Shown one piece after another: positions 30,960 to 39,748 of a stretch of 64,000 bases of DNA. The notes under the pieces were generated by a model. That model saw nothing but the letters and a program-made list of their open reading frames with translations. It was not told the origin of the DNA and searched no databases. Position 1 is the stretch's first letter, and every line of letters begins with the position of its first letter. The stretch is from Akanthomyces muscarius (Eukaryota; Ascomycota; Sordariomycetes; Hypocreales; Cordycipitaceae): contig NW_026611616.1 of NCBI RefSeq assembly GCF_028009165.1, positions 55,962 through 119,961 of the forward strand, read 5' to 3'. The translations under genes and the position numbers were made by a program.

Positions 30960-32111
30960 AAATACTGACGGTGGGGGACATTCTGCACAGGCTACAATGC
31001 TGCACCGCTCAACGCACCTTGACGCACCTTGACAATCTTATGACCACATGTTGTTCTTTTTGCATACAGTTGATGGAGTTGCATGCAATTAGCGCATGCA
31101 GTTGGTTGCTAGCGCATGCAGTTGGTTGCTAGCGCATGCAGTTAGCTGCTAGCGCATGCAGTGGGTAGCTACAGGGGACGAGGAGGATTCCGGCGGCCTA
31201 ACAGGCTTTCTCCTTGACATGGGAGTGTGGTTTCTGGTCGGGCAGCTTGTGGACTCCGTGGACATATATGTAGGCAGTCATTTGTCATGTCAATAGTATA
31301 CGTATTGAAAGGCAGGGAGAAAAGAAAGACAGCCAGCTGTCCGACATCCAAATCTGTCCAATTTCCCTGCACCCCTCTTTCCCTTTCCCGGCCGCCCCGT
31401 CACAGGTATTCAGGGTTTGCTCAAGAAGCGTGGGGGGCTAAACGAACTATCCCTCTGCATGCAAGCCAGCCTTGTCGTTGCGGAGCCCTGAAACTAATGG
31501 ATACTTCAGCATTGAAGACTTGGCTCCTCCTGCCTTGCTGCACCTTTCGCTCCAGCAGACTCTTCTCCACCCGCAACTAGAAACAAGATGCCTGGTAACT
31601 CTACTGCTTAATTATTATTATTTATTAATTTTTACGCTAAACAAGTGATTGTGCCATAGTGGTAATAGCCTTTAGATGGCTTGTGGCTGAAAGTAATTAG
31701 TTGGTTATTCTTATCCACTGATTGTCTGGTACCTTGTCTACCCACCATGTTGAACTCACCCAAACAGCAAAACCGCTGGCTGACGGTGCTAGTGCCTCTG
31801 CCTGGCAGCATTTCTTCGTTGTGTTTTCGTTTACACGGCAAATGGACGCCTAGGTGTGATGACATAATCGAAGTTGACCCACTGTCCTGGGTGGTTCGCA
31901 CCTGTTCCGCAACTGTTGTCCCGCCTTGTTTCTCTCGGCCAACGCTCCGCCAACATGCGCGCTATGCTATAGCAAGTCATGCTGTTTGTGTAACCCCTCA
32001 CGTCCGCAGTCAAGGAGACACCCATACACATGGCGAATATAGACAATTCAAAGGCGAGAGATAACGGAGTAAGTCGTTTAATCGAGTTCGAGTCCCGCAT
32101 GGTACGAGTGA
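30960..32111. other. intergenic with upstream region of the exonuclease-like gene
   Basis: Next to the exonuclease-like gene start are two direct copies of ACGCACCTTGAC (about 31012-31032) and the 20-bp minisatellite at 31091-31170. The rest up to 32111 has no gene that I can support. Confidence 0.45.
31091..31170. repeat. 20-bp minisatellite, four units
   Basis: Four tandem units of AGCGCATGCAGTTGGTTGCT occur here. Units 1 and 2 are identical; units 3 and 4 differ at two and three bases. A degenerate part-unit precedes them. Each unit contains the palindrome GCATGC. The array lies about 130-210 bp upstream of the start codon of the minus-strand exonuclease-like gene. Confidence 0.9.
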
Positions 32112-32949
32112 ATGCACCAAGTAAAGCTAACAGCGACTGTGCAGCTGCCGTTTTGCCTCGAACACGATGCGTCTTTCTCTCCGGGAGGTGAGGGCGGCCT
32201 GGCCGTCCTCGGCATGTCTCAAATCTTCAGTCTGGACATGGTCGCTCCTTGGTCCAACAGCCCTCCCATGCCTGTGCTGCCTGCAGAAGTTCACGCGCCA
32301 CAAATCAGCTATTGCTATCCGCATCCCTCAGTCCCAGGCTTACAGCCGACAGCTAATAGCATGACTCTGCCTCACGCCCCGCAACCCCATACGGTACGCA
32401 TTTACATGGAGTGCACAACGGTGCCGTCCGGGAAGTCTCGACGGCCCAGCCGTCGCCCACGCCGGCCAAGACAGCCTAGCGAGAGCCGCTCGGCTGATGA
32501 TGGTCTAGAGCAAGGACCACCAACGTTGAGAGATGACTGTCCCCCGGAGGAGAGATTCATATTGATGTGTTATTGGAACCATCGGTATAAAGATGACAAG
32601 GAGCTCTGGGCTTCTATTCAGAAGGATTTTGCTGCGGCTTTCGGCACAAAGTGCACGATACAATCTCTAAGGACGAGGTTAATTTGTGGTCGTGCCAAAT
32701 ACATGCAATGGACTACGCGGGATGTAAGCTGCGACTAACAGAACCCATCATGACAATTACTAAGAAATTTTTCCATAGAAGGAGATCCTTGCGGAAGCTT
32801 GGAATAACATTGAGAAAAAGCGGTACAATACGATGCTGGCCACCTTTTACAAGCTTGGTGGCTCGCGTAACATGATGCTCAGCGCGGCGGACATTAAGCA
32901 CAAGGTGATAAACGAGCTTGGACTGGAAAAAGATATGTATCTATACTAG
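32112..32949 (+). CDS. two-exon gene, SANT/Myb-like appearance
   Basis: Exon 1 is 32112-32723 and exon 2 is 32779-32949, joined by a 55-nt intron with GTAAGC donor, CTAAC branch point and TAG acceptor; the join is in frame and gives 260 residues. Residues about 145-204 (PEERFILMCYWNHRYKDDKE, then a QKDFAAAF stretch and RGRAKYMQW) look like a helical DNA-binding module of SANT/Myb type. The C-terminus continues with KKRYNTMLATFYKLGGSRN. The middle carries a basic RRPSRRPRRPRQP stretch that could be a nuclear signal. Met35 at 32214 is an alternative start. I recognise the type as a fungal hypothetical family but not its function. Confidence 0.68.
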
Positions 32950-33804
32950 ACAGTTTAAGCCATTTTCACAATTCACCTTCGGGGCCTTGTCGCACCCGGT
33001 GACTTGCTGGTAGAAAACTCCGTTACTGGATGCGCACAGGTAGATGCCTAGCTGCGAGTTATCAGCAGCATGGCAAGAAGCAAGCCACCACTTGCAGGGG
33101 GGCAGGGTGGTTCGTGAACCCCATGGCTACTGTAGCGCCGCCCCTCGCCAGTCCACACTATACGGCCGTCAGATAACGCTTCATTTCCGGTCAACGGCTT
33201 CGCGTTGGTACAGATTAGACAGGCTAGGCATTTCGGCGCAGTACCAAGGGCTCCCATCGGCACCACAGTCACTTGCCCGGAAGTACGTCGCGTCCATGAA
33301 AGTTTCAGCTGCAGGGCAAGCAGAGACACAGTGGAGCATTAAGTACAATTCCCATGGTTTGTTCAGATTATTGCATATATTTGACCTCAGCTGTACAGAG
33401 AAGGACGAAGCGAATGTCACACTTCTTTGGTTAAACAAGAATAATGGTGACAGCAATTTTAGTCTGTGGAGTGGCGCCGCTAGGTACCTGTCGAGAGCCT
33501 GAGACTTTTCAGTGGGGGGATAGGCGGTTGAACTCGGCCCGTTAATTTGCCATATCTGCACCCCAACTATTGCTCTGTTACGACAAGTCAGTTTTTGGCA
33601 ATATAGGAAAGAATTGATCTTAGAATGATGACTTGTTTGCTAAGAGACAAGGCATTTGGTCAGTCTCTGCCTCTGTAGTCTTATTTTTGCCCAAGTTAAA
33701 AAAAAAAAAAAAAAACTCCCACACGACTCCATCAGCTAGAGCGAGATCCACCCATTTTTTAATCAAGGTTAATTAGCGAAAAGAGAAACACTGGAAACGC
33801 CGTT

Positions 33805-33850
33805 CTCGTGAGCCCTCTTGGCTGCACAGTCGCCGGACGTAATAAACAGA
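33805..33850 (+). repeat. isolated 3' end of a LINE E-family element
   Basis: The sequence GTGAGCCCTCTTGGCTGCAC, followed by CGCCGGACGTAATAAA, closely matches the 3' ends of LINE E (minus strand near 39480-39525) and of the fragment ending near 53900. Only the terminal 45 bp or so are evident, as in a severely 5'-truncated insertion. Confidence 0.65.
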
Positions 33851-33939
33851 GTGAAGGGAAGTGTACTGTAGCAGCACGGGAGAGTTGGAAACTAGCAGGC
33901 AATGGCAAGGCCAACCAAGGCACTCGGAGCCTCATCAGA

Positions 33940-34599
33940 TTACATCTTCTCCGACCGGTGAATCAGACAGGACCAGTCACGGCAGGCAGTAAAGTGCAGG
34001 TGTGCATGCGGAATGTCATATTGGTGTGATGGCGGGGCCAACGGTGTTGGTGGTGGAGGAGGTGGGGTGGTGGACTGGCCCGGAGCTGATGAGCGCGCAT
34101 AAGCAGAGGGTGACAGTGACGGTGGCGACCAAAGCAGCGCCATTTCCTGCGGGCGAGGTCTTTCCAGGAGCTTTTCCTTCGGGCACCATCGGGCGTGCTT
34201 TGCAATTCTCGCGCAGAGGGTGCATCGGCTCTCGATTTCACGGTGCAAGGCCTTGCCCACGACATGATGGCGCCGCCGGGGGTGGCCCGCCTCGCTCGCC
34301 CCGCTCCCGCTGGACAGGGCAGTCAAGCCGACGAAATTGGGCTGGGCGGGTTCAACGCCTTGGCCCTCGGAACCCGCCGTATTGTGCGCCAGTTTGCCAA
34401 CAATCTCGGCGTAGGTCGGCTTTGCGGTGCTGGGCTGGGAAATGGCGCTATTCTGCTTTGCGTCTGTCGCCTGGCTTGGCCACTTCGGCGGCTCACTGTC
34501 CTTTGTTGGCAGGGCTGTCGGTGCATGTAGGGCCTGAACAGGCATGATTGTGCCGACAAGGTTAGAAAGGAGAGTCGTTCTGGGATGGTTGCTGCACAT
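33940..34599 (-). CDS. weak hypothetical ORF, Pro-rich
   Basis: From the ATG at 34597-34599 the frame encodes about 219 residues with a TYAEIVGKLA segment, a CTLCARIAKHARWC Cys/His cluster and a proline run (PPPPPPTPLAPP). This recalls gag-like LINE ORF1 proteins only loosely. The frame also stays open upstream of the ATG. It may be a chance ORF in GC-rich sequence. Confidence 0.28.
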   Translation of the reverse strand: MCSNHPRTTLLSNLVGTIMPVQALHAPTALPTKDSEPPKWPSQATDAKQNSAISQPSTAKPTYAEIVGKLAHNTAGSEGQGVEPAQPNFVGLTALSSGSGASEAGHPRRRHHVVGKALHREIESRCTLCARIAKHARWCPKEKLLERPRPQEMALLWSPPSLSPSAYARSSAPGQSTTPPPPPPTPLAPPSHQYDIPHAHLHFTACRDWSCLIHRSEKM

Positions 34600-35317
34600 T
34601 GTGGTCGAGGTCAGGCGAAAGAGGCAGATATATGGCCGATGTTGAGTGGTGTAGACTTCGTTTCGTAGAGCTTCGGCACCCGCATGCTTGCGTCTTGGCA
34701 CATGGATTGATTAGACGAGCTGAGAGACCAAATGCTATCCAGAAACAGGTCACTGCCTCAGCCACGGCGGCTTTGCCGCTGGTAGCAGTGGGTGGGTAGT
34801 TGGATAGGAAGCAAGTGCAAGTGAGGAAGGGGAGTTTGGGAACTGCTGACGTTTGGCGGAGCACACCGGAATTGGTCCGGCAAGGCTGGCTCAGTAGTTG
34901 TCGTTGCGGCACACCTTCCTTGATCAGTAAGTGATCGTCATCCGTCCAAGGGCCCAAGGGAAGCACTAGCATCCAACGGCATACACTAGCGATTAGATGT
35001 GGAGGCTAGTTGGACCTGAGCGGCGCCACCTGGACCGTCCCAAAGCAGGCTGCCGGGGTGTGTTGTTCATCGCTGATCCGGTTTGAAAACGACCAGGGCT
35101 ACGCTGCGACTGGTTACATTTGTGACGCATGACGCCTGCATATACGGGAGAGCGCTTTATGGCAAAGAAATGGGAGAGAGGGGAGAGGAGGGGAGGCGCA
35201 AAGAGCTGGGAGCCCGAGTTGGGAGGAACGGGCCATTGCAGGCCGAATTGGGGGCTTTGCGGAAGCTTGGGTGCGCACTGTGATGAGCTGCCCTGGCGAG
35301 CGAAATGACCTGGGAAG

Positions 35318-35323
35318 TATAAA
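35318..35323 (+). promoter_or_regulatory. TATA box of the guanylyltransferase gene
   Basis: TATAAA lies 65 bp upstream of the chosen ATG at 35388, in the sequence GGAAGTATAAACATCG. Its position fits a core promoter with a short leader. Confidence 0.55.
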
Positions 35324-35387
35324 CATCGCCGCGTCGCTGACAAGCCACGAGATCACAGCACCGACAATTTTTGTCCTACATAGCGCC

Positions 35388-36527
35388 ATGGTTTACTCCT
35401 CACTGTTACATCGATTTGGTGATCCGGTTGAGAGAGTCGTCGGCGATGCGCTGCGCGGAGACGTGTCGCGGCTGCTCGGCCGCCCAGGCCTTGGCTTCCC
35501 GGGATCGCAGCCCGTCACGTTGTGCCGCAAGCATCTTTCCGTGCTTGAGAGCACTGAATACATGGTATACGAAAAAACAGACGGAGTGCGCAGTCTGCTT
35601 TACGTGACTGCCGATGTTGAGTTGTCGAAGCCGGTCTGCTATCTCATCGGTCGCAAAAATGACTACTACCAGCTCAAGCGCGGTGAAGACATTTCGGCCG
35701 CGCTGAACGTGTTTGCCTTGCAGGACTTCTGGCAGAAAGGCACACTGCTGGACGGGGAGGCTGCTGTGCTGCGTGAAACGGAAGGACAACGCCCACAGTA
35801 CGTCTTTGTCGCGTTTGACTGCCTCGCCGTTGCCGGCAGAGCAACACTTGGTCTTCCGCATGCAGCTCGCCGAGTCGCAATGAAGCCCCTGTTCGCTTCA
35901 CTTCTCCCTCTGGCTGATCACAGGTCAGGTCTGCAGGTTTGCCTGAAGCGTGCGCTTCCCGCGTACCGCACAAGAACAGTCCTTCATGCCATCATCCCCA
36001 CGCTGCGCCACGGCAATGATGGGCTGGTCTTTGTGAGCAGGCATGCCTCCTACAGCTCGGGCACAGACCACTCGATGTTCAAGTGGAAGCCACCTGGAGA
36101 GACCACGATTGACTTTAAGCTCGGAAGGCAATTCAGGTTGCCGGGAAAGGACCACAACAAGTTTTCTTTGCTCGTACATCTTGGCGCTGGGCGATATCAG
36201 CATTTCGCCGAGCTCAAGCTCTCGCCCAGTGAATCAAACGCCATCTTGGCTCTCGGCACCCTTGCTTACAATAGCGTGCTCGAGTGCTTTCTTGATGCGG
36301 CGGGTTGCTGGCGCCCCAAGATGAACCAAGATGGAAACCTTTGTTTTCGCCACGACAAGAAACACGGGAATCACATATCTGTAGTCGGTGAGCTGCTGGA
36401 GAGCATGGCAGACAGTATAACCGAGGAGGAGCTGATTCGTCTTTCGGACAAGACATGGGAGAACTTGAAACTACGAGTGGCAGAATCGGTCATGGGGCCT
36501 TGCGCTGCTGCTGGCATTGTGGTCTGA
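35388..36527 (+). CDS. mRNA guanylyltransferase (capping enzyme), divergent
   Basis: The 379-residue product carries the nucleotidyltransferase motifs of mRNA capping enzymes in order: motif I EKTDGVR (Lys forms the GMP adduct), the RKNDYY segment, motif III GTLLDGEAAV, motif IIIa YVFVAFDCLAV, motif IV NDGLVFVSR, motif V MFKWKPPGETTIDFKLG, and a C-terminal OB-fold end with FRHDKKHGNH and a LLESMADSITEEEL helix. The enzyme transfers GMP from GTP to the diphosphate end of nuclear transcripts. The start at 35388 is a GCCATGG; the frame is open upstream with a possible ATG at 35283, but that would place the TATA box inside the gene. I cannot tell whether this is the main cellular capping enzyme or a diverged extra copy. 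Confidence 0.85.
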   Translation: MVYSSLLHRFGDPVERVVGDALRGDVSRLLGRPGLGFPGSQPVTLCRKHLSVLESTEYMVYEKTDGVRSLLYVTADVELSKPVCYLIGRKNDYYQLKRGEDISAALNVFALQDFWQKGTLLDGEAAVLRETEGQRPQYVFVAFDCLAVAGRATLGLPHAARRVAMKPLFASLLPLADHRSGLQVCLKRALPAYRTRTVLHAIIPTLRHGNDGLVFVSRHASYSSGTDHSMFKWKPPGETTIDFKLGRQFRLPGKDHNKFSLLVHLGAGRYQHFAELKLSPSESNAILALGTLAYNSVLECFLDAAGCWRPKMNQDGNLCFRHDKKHGNHISVVGELLESMADSITEEELIRLSDKTWENLKLRVAESVMGPCAAAGIVV

Positions 36528-36830
36528 AGCCTTTTCTTCTTATTCTTCTTCCTCTTTTTCTCGGGGAGCCACATTCGTGTTGTCCACCTTTCTCTTTGAA
36601 GCATATGGTAATGGTTGCGGGGTCGATAACTGAATAATTCTAAGGTTCTTATGCGTCGCCACGTCAGTTTCACTTGTATCTTCACTCTTGTAACCACCGC
36701 ACCTCAATAGCAAAGTAACCAGCCAGTTATAGGTCAACCACCGTGGTGTCATCAAATTTTAGAGCCATGCCCGTATAGCTGTGTTGTGCTTGTACAATAC
36801 ACGCAGCTGCTCGGCCGAATGCAACATCTA

Positions 36831-38664
36831 ACGTCGGCCACCCACTTCTTGGCTCTACCCACCTCTTGGCCCAGTCAACCTAGCCACCTCAACACCCAAC
36901 CTACCTTTTTAGAACCGTGTTTTCTCGCGCAATTACTATTATCTTGACTTCAAATTTTCTACATACAACAATGCCTCCTAAATACACCGAGCAGGCCCTT
37001 CAAAACGCCATTCAGGACGTGATTGGCGGCATGATGCTCTATGTCGCAGCGGAGCGATGGGGAGTACCGCGGTCAACAATACAAGCTCGACTCAAAGGCA
37101 CAACATCGCGCAAAGACGCTTTTGAGGTCATGCAAAGGCTTCCATCGATACAGTAAAAGGATTTAATAGGCTGGATATTAATTCAGGATGCTCTAGGCAA
37201 CCCGCCGACCCATGAGCAGGTCCGGTAGATGGTGGCTGAATTGGTCAAGCTCAACGGTGACACAGAACCTCTCGGCAAGAACTGGATACAGGGTTTTATT
37301 CGAAGAAATCCAGAAATCAAGACCTTAAGAGGCAAGAGACTTGATTTTAAAAGGATTAATGGTGCTTCAACTCATATTATACAGAGTTTCTTCAAGCTTC
37401 TGACGATCGGCGCTATCAAAGAGATACTACCCAGCAACCGATACAATATGGACGAGACCGGGCTTGCAATAGGCCTCCGAGAGAACGGACTGGTGCTAGG
37501 GTCATCGAAGAAGAGAATTGCCTTGAAAAAACAGTCTGAGCTACGCTGTTTTCGAGTGTATCTCGGCGACGGGAAAGAGCCTCACTCCGCTAGTTCTTTT
37601 TGACGGTAAGAACGTTCAGGAACAGTGGTTTCCTGAGGAATTAGGCCCGTTCCGAGACTGGAAGTTCGAGGCAACAGACCAAGGTTAGACTAATAACAAA
37701 ATCGCGATCTATTGGCTGCAGGCTATCTTTATTCTAGAGACAAAAACCAGCGACAGGCCAGCGCCGCCTTCTCGTTGTTGACGGCCACAGAAGCCATTGT
37801 ACAATGGAATTTCTATATGAATGTTATCGCCATAACATATACCTTCTATTCCTGCCAGCTCATAGCTCTCACGTTCTTCAACCTCTTGATGTGGCCGTGT
37901 TTAGCTCGATCAAAGCCTTCTATTGTAAGGAGCTTGGTAATCGCTCTTGCGACGACGATTCTACGCCTGTTGGAGAAAGGGTTTTTCTTGAATGTTACGC
38001 TATCGTCAGAGAGTCCGGTTTATCAGATTCAAATATTCGTGCTGGGTGGCGAAGGTCTGGTTTGTGGCCAGTTACATCAGCGAAGCCACTGATGAACAAG
38101 TTGCTGCTTAATCCAGTCCCAACAACACCAAAAACAACACCTTCAGAGCCGAAATTAGCACTTGATAAAGGCTTGCCAGAGGTCAAAACACTATCTAATA
38201 AATACCAGCTCCGACGCCTTTTTTCGGATAGTACGAACCCAGCAACTAGCCGGCGCACTATCAAGCTAATACAACGCAAAATTGAGAAGCAATTTAATAG
38301 CCAACGAGCCCAGTTGGTCCTTTCAAACCAGGAGAATATGAAGCTTAAGGCATCAAATCAGATATCAATCCAAAAACGAAAGAAAGTTAATACTGATCCT
38401 AATTCTGTCTTTGTTCAAATTATAGACGTTGAAAATACACGTAGCCAACTTACAACCAACTTACAAGGCAACTGATAGGGACTACAAGAGATATTCCGAT
38501 AATTGAACCGGAGGAATAATTACTTAGTCAATTTTGTATCTAATAGTTTATATATTATGTTATTTTGGTTTTATTTGGACTTGTTATGTGGCTGTTAGAA
38601 AGTGGTGCGCGAGATGCATGTCGGGCCAAGAGGTGGGTAGGGCCAGGAAGTGGGTGGCCGACGT
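36831..38664 (+). mobile_element. Fot/pogo-type transposon, complete ends
   Basis: This 1,834-bp element has terminal inverted repeats of 42 bp that differ at two positions. Each starts ACGTCGGCCACCCACTTC. TA dinucleotides lie on both sides (36829-36830 and 38665-38666). The broken transposase lies inside on the plus strand. The flanking TA is the target expected for pogo-type elements. Confidence 0.88.
36971..38475 (+). pseudogene. Fot/pogo transposase, broken
   Basis: The N-terminal helix-turn-helix (MPPKYTEQALQNAI..., WGVPRSTIQARLKG) is at 36971-37156. CENP-B-like DNA-binding sequence (LGKNWIQGFIRRNP) and the first catalytic block (YNMDETGLAIG) are at 37229-37603. The second block VDGHRSH and the C-terminal part (FLPAHSSHVLQPLDVAVF, AGWRRSGLWP, then basic coiled sequence) run to 38475. 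A stop after the first piece and frame changes around 37600-37780 break the gene. It would cut and paste the element if intact. Confidence 0.85.
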
Positions 38665-38808
38665 TAGTGTCTAGGGCAACTAGCGCATCTTGGTCTCCGC
38701 GCGAGCGAGTTTCTTGCGTGCTCGCTCATCCCCGCCAGAAAGAACGCGTACACCTTTGGTTAGCGTTGCATAGGTCCGCGGCAACACAGCAACTTCAAAC
38801 CCATATAA

Positions 38809-39420
38809 TTAATCTAACAAAAAAATCAAAAACAAATCAGACTGTGCACTGTGCGATTGGCGTATATTTCCCCTCTCCTCTCCTCTTTTCTTTTGTTTGC
38901 GCGCATTTTCCAATTCTTTTGACTTCTTAGTGGCCTTCTCGACCTTTCGGCGGGCCGCCTCTGCAGCCTTCTCATCCCTGTCTCTGAGCATCATTCGGCC
39001 CTAGGAGGTTTTTTCAAGTTCCTCTAACCTGGAGACGATACCCTTTGCCACTGCGCGCCTCGCGAGCTCTTTTGTGCATTATTTGTTTTCAAATATCCTC
39101 AAGGCGCTGGGAAAATTGTGTTTTCTCGACGGTGGTAATAGTGGTGCCAGCTTCAACCTGGTCAAGCTGTTATTCAAATTCACGTGATTTATCCGTATCG
39201 TCTATTACTTCAGACAACTTTGAGCAGAATTTTCCATAGATCGGAATGCTACATCGACAGATCGCACATTCCATGGCGTCTCAAAAGGCGACAACGAAAA
39301 GCTGTTTAATCGGTGTACATGGCGGCGCCGAAAGAGCCGCCTTTTCCTCAAATTCTTCCAGGTGCAATTCTCGTATTTGGTCCACGATAACCCGGGCATA
39401 CAAAGTCAAATGCCTGTTTT
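38809..39420 (-). pseudogene. C-terminal remnant of a second pogo-type transposase
   Basis: On the minus strand, with frame changes, one reads FETPWNVRSV, TQFSQRLEDI, IMHKRAREARSGKGYRLQVR and a Lys/Glu-rich helix EAARRKVEKATKKSKELENA. This matches the C-terminal region of fungal pogo-type transposases. The catalytic core is absent, so the piece is a truncated relic. Confidence 0.6.
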
Positions 39421-39748
39421 CCTAAAAGAAGATTGATAGATTTCTCTCCATGGCTTGTTGGTGTACAATACTATAAAGTTTATTACTCCCGGTGACTGTG
39501 CAGCCAATAGGGCTCACTAGCTAAATTACTTTTACATGTCCTAGGTATTCCAGACCTTCTCCAAGCCCATTAACGGTCATCCTCCCATTTCTGATCTCAT
39601 CCTCCTTCCTCTTCGTAGCACTGAGTCCCGTGCGGTGCTTGTATTAGCTGGCTGGCTTTGAAGGCTTTTCCCCAAGTGTTCAGTGTCCTGTCTACAGCGG
39701 CTGAAGCGGCGCCTGTTATCAGCGACACGATTGTTGTATGTGGTTTTG

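Larger units (their letters stand above)
32950..35317. other. intergenic, mostly unassigned
   Basis: The stretch contains a poly(A) run at about 33698-33715, a fragment of a LINE 3' end at 33805-33850 and a weak minus-strand ORF at 33940-34599. Nothing else is recognised. Confidence 0.45.

Noticed and set aside
32055..32100. tRNA-like GAGTTCGAGTCCCGC segment resembling a B box
   Set aside because: The bases flanking the loop do not pair as a T stem, and no acceptor, D arm or anticodon arm can be folded upstream.
33698..33715. Poly(A) run as the tail of a processed gene copy
   Set aside because: No recognisable gene body precedes it on the same strand and no target duplication was found.
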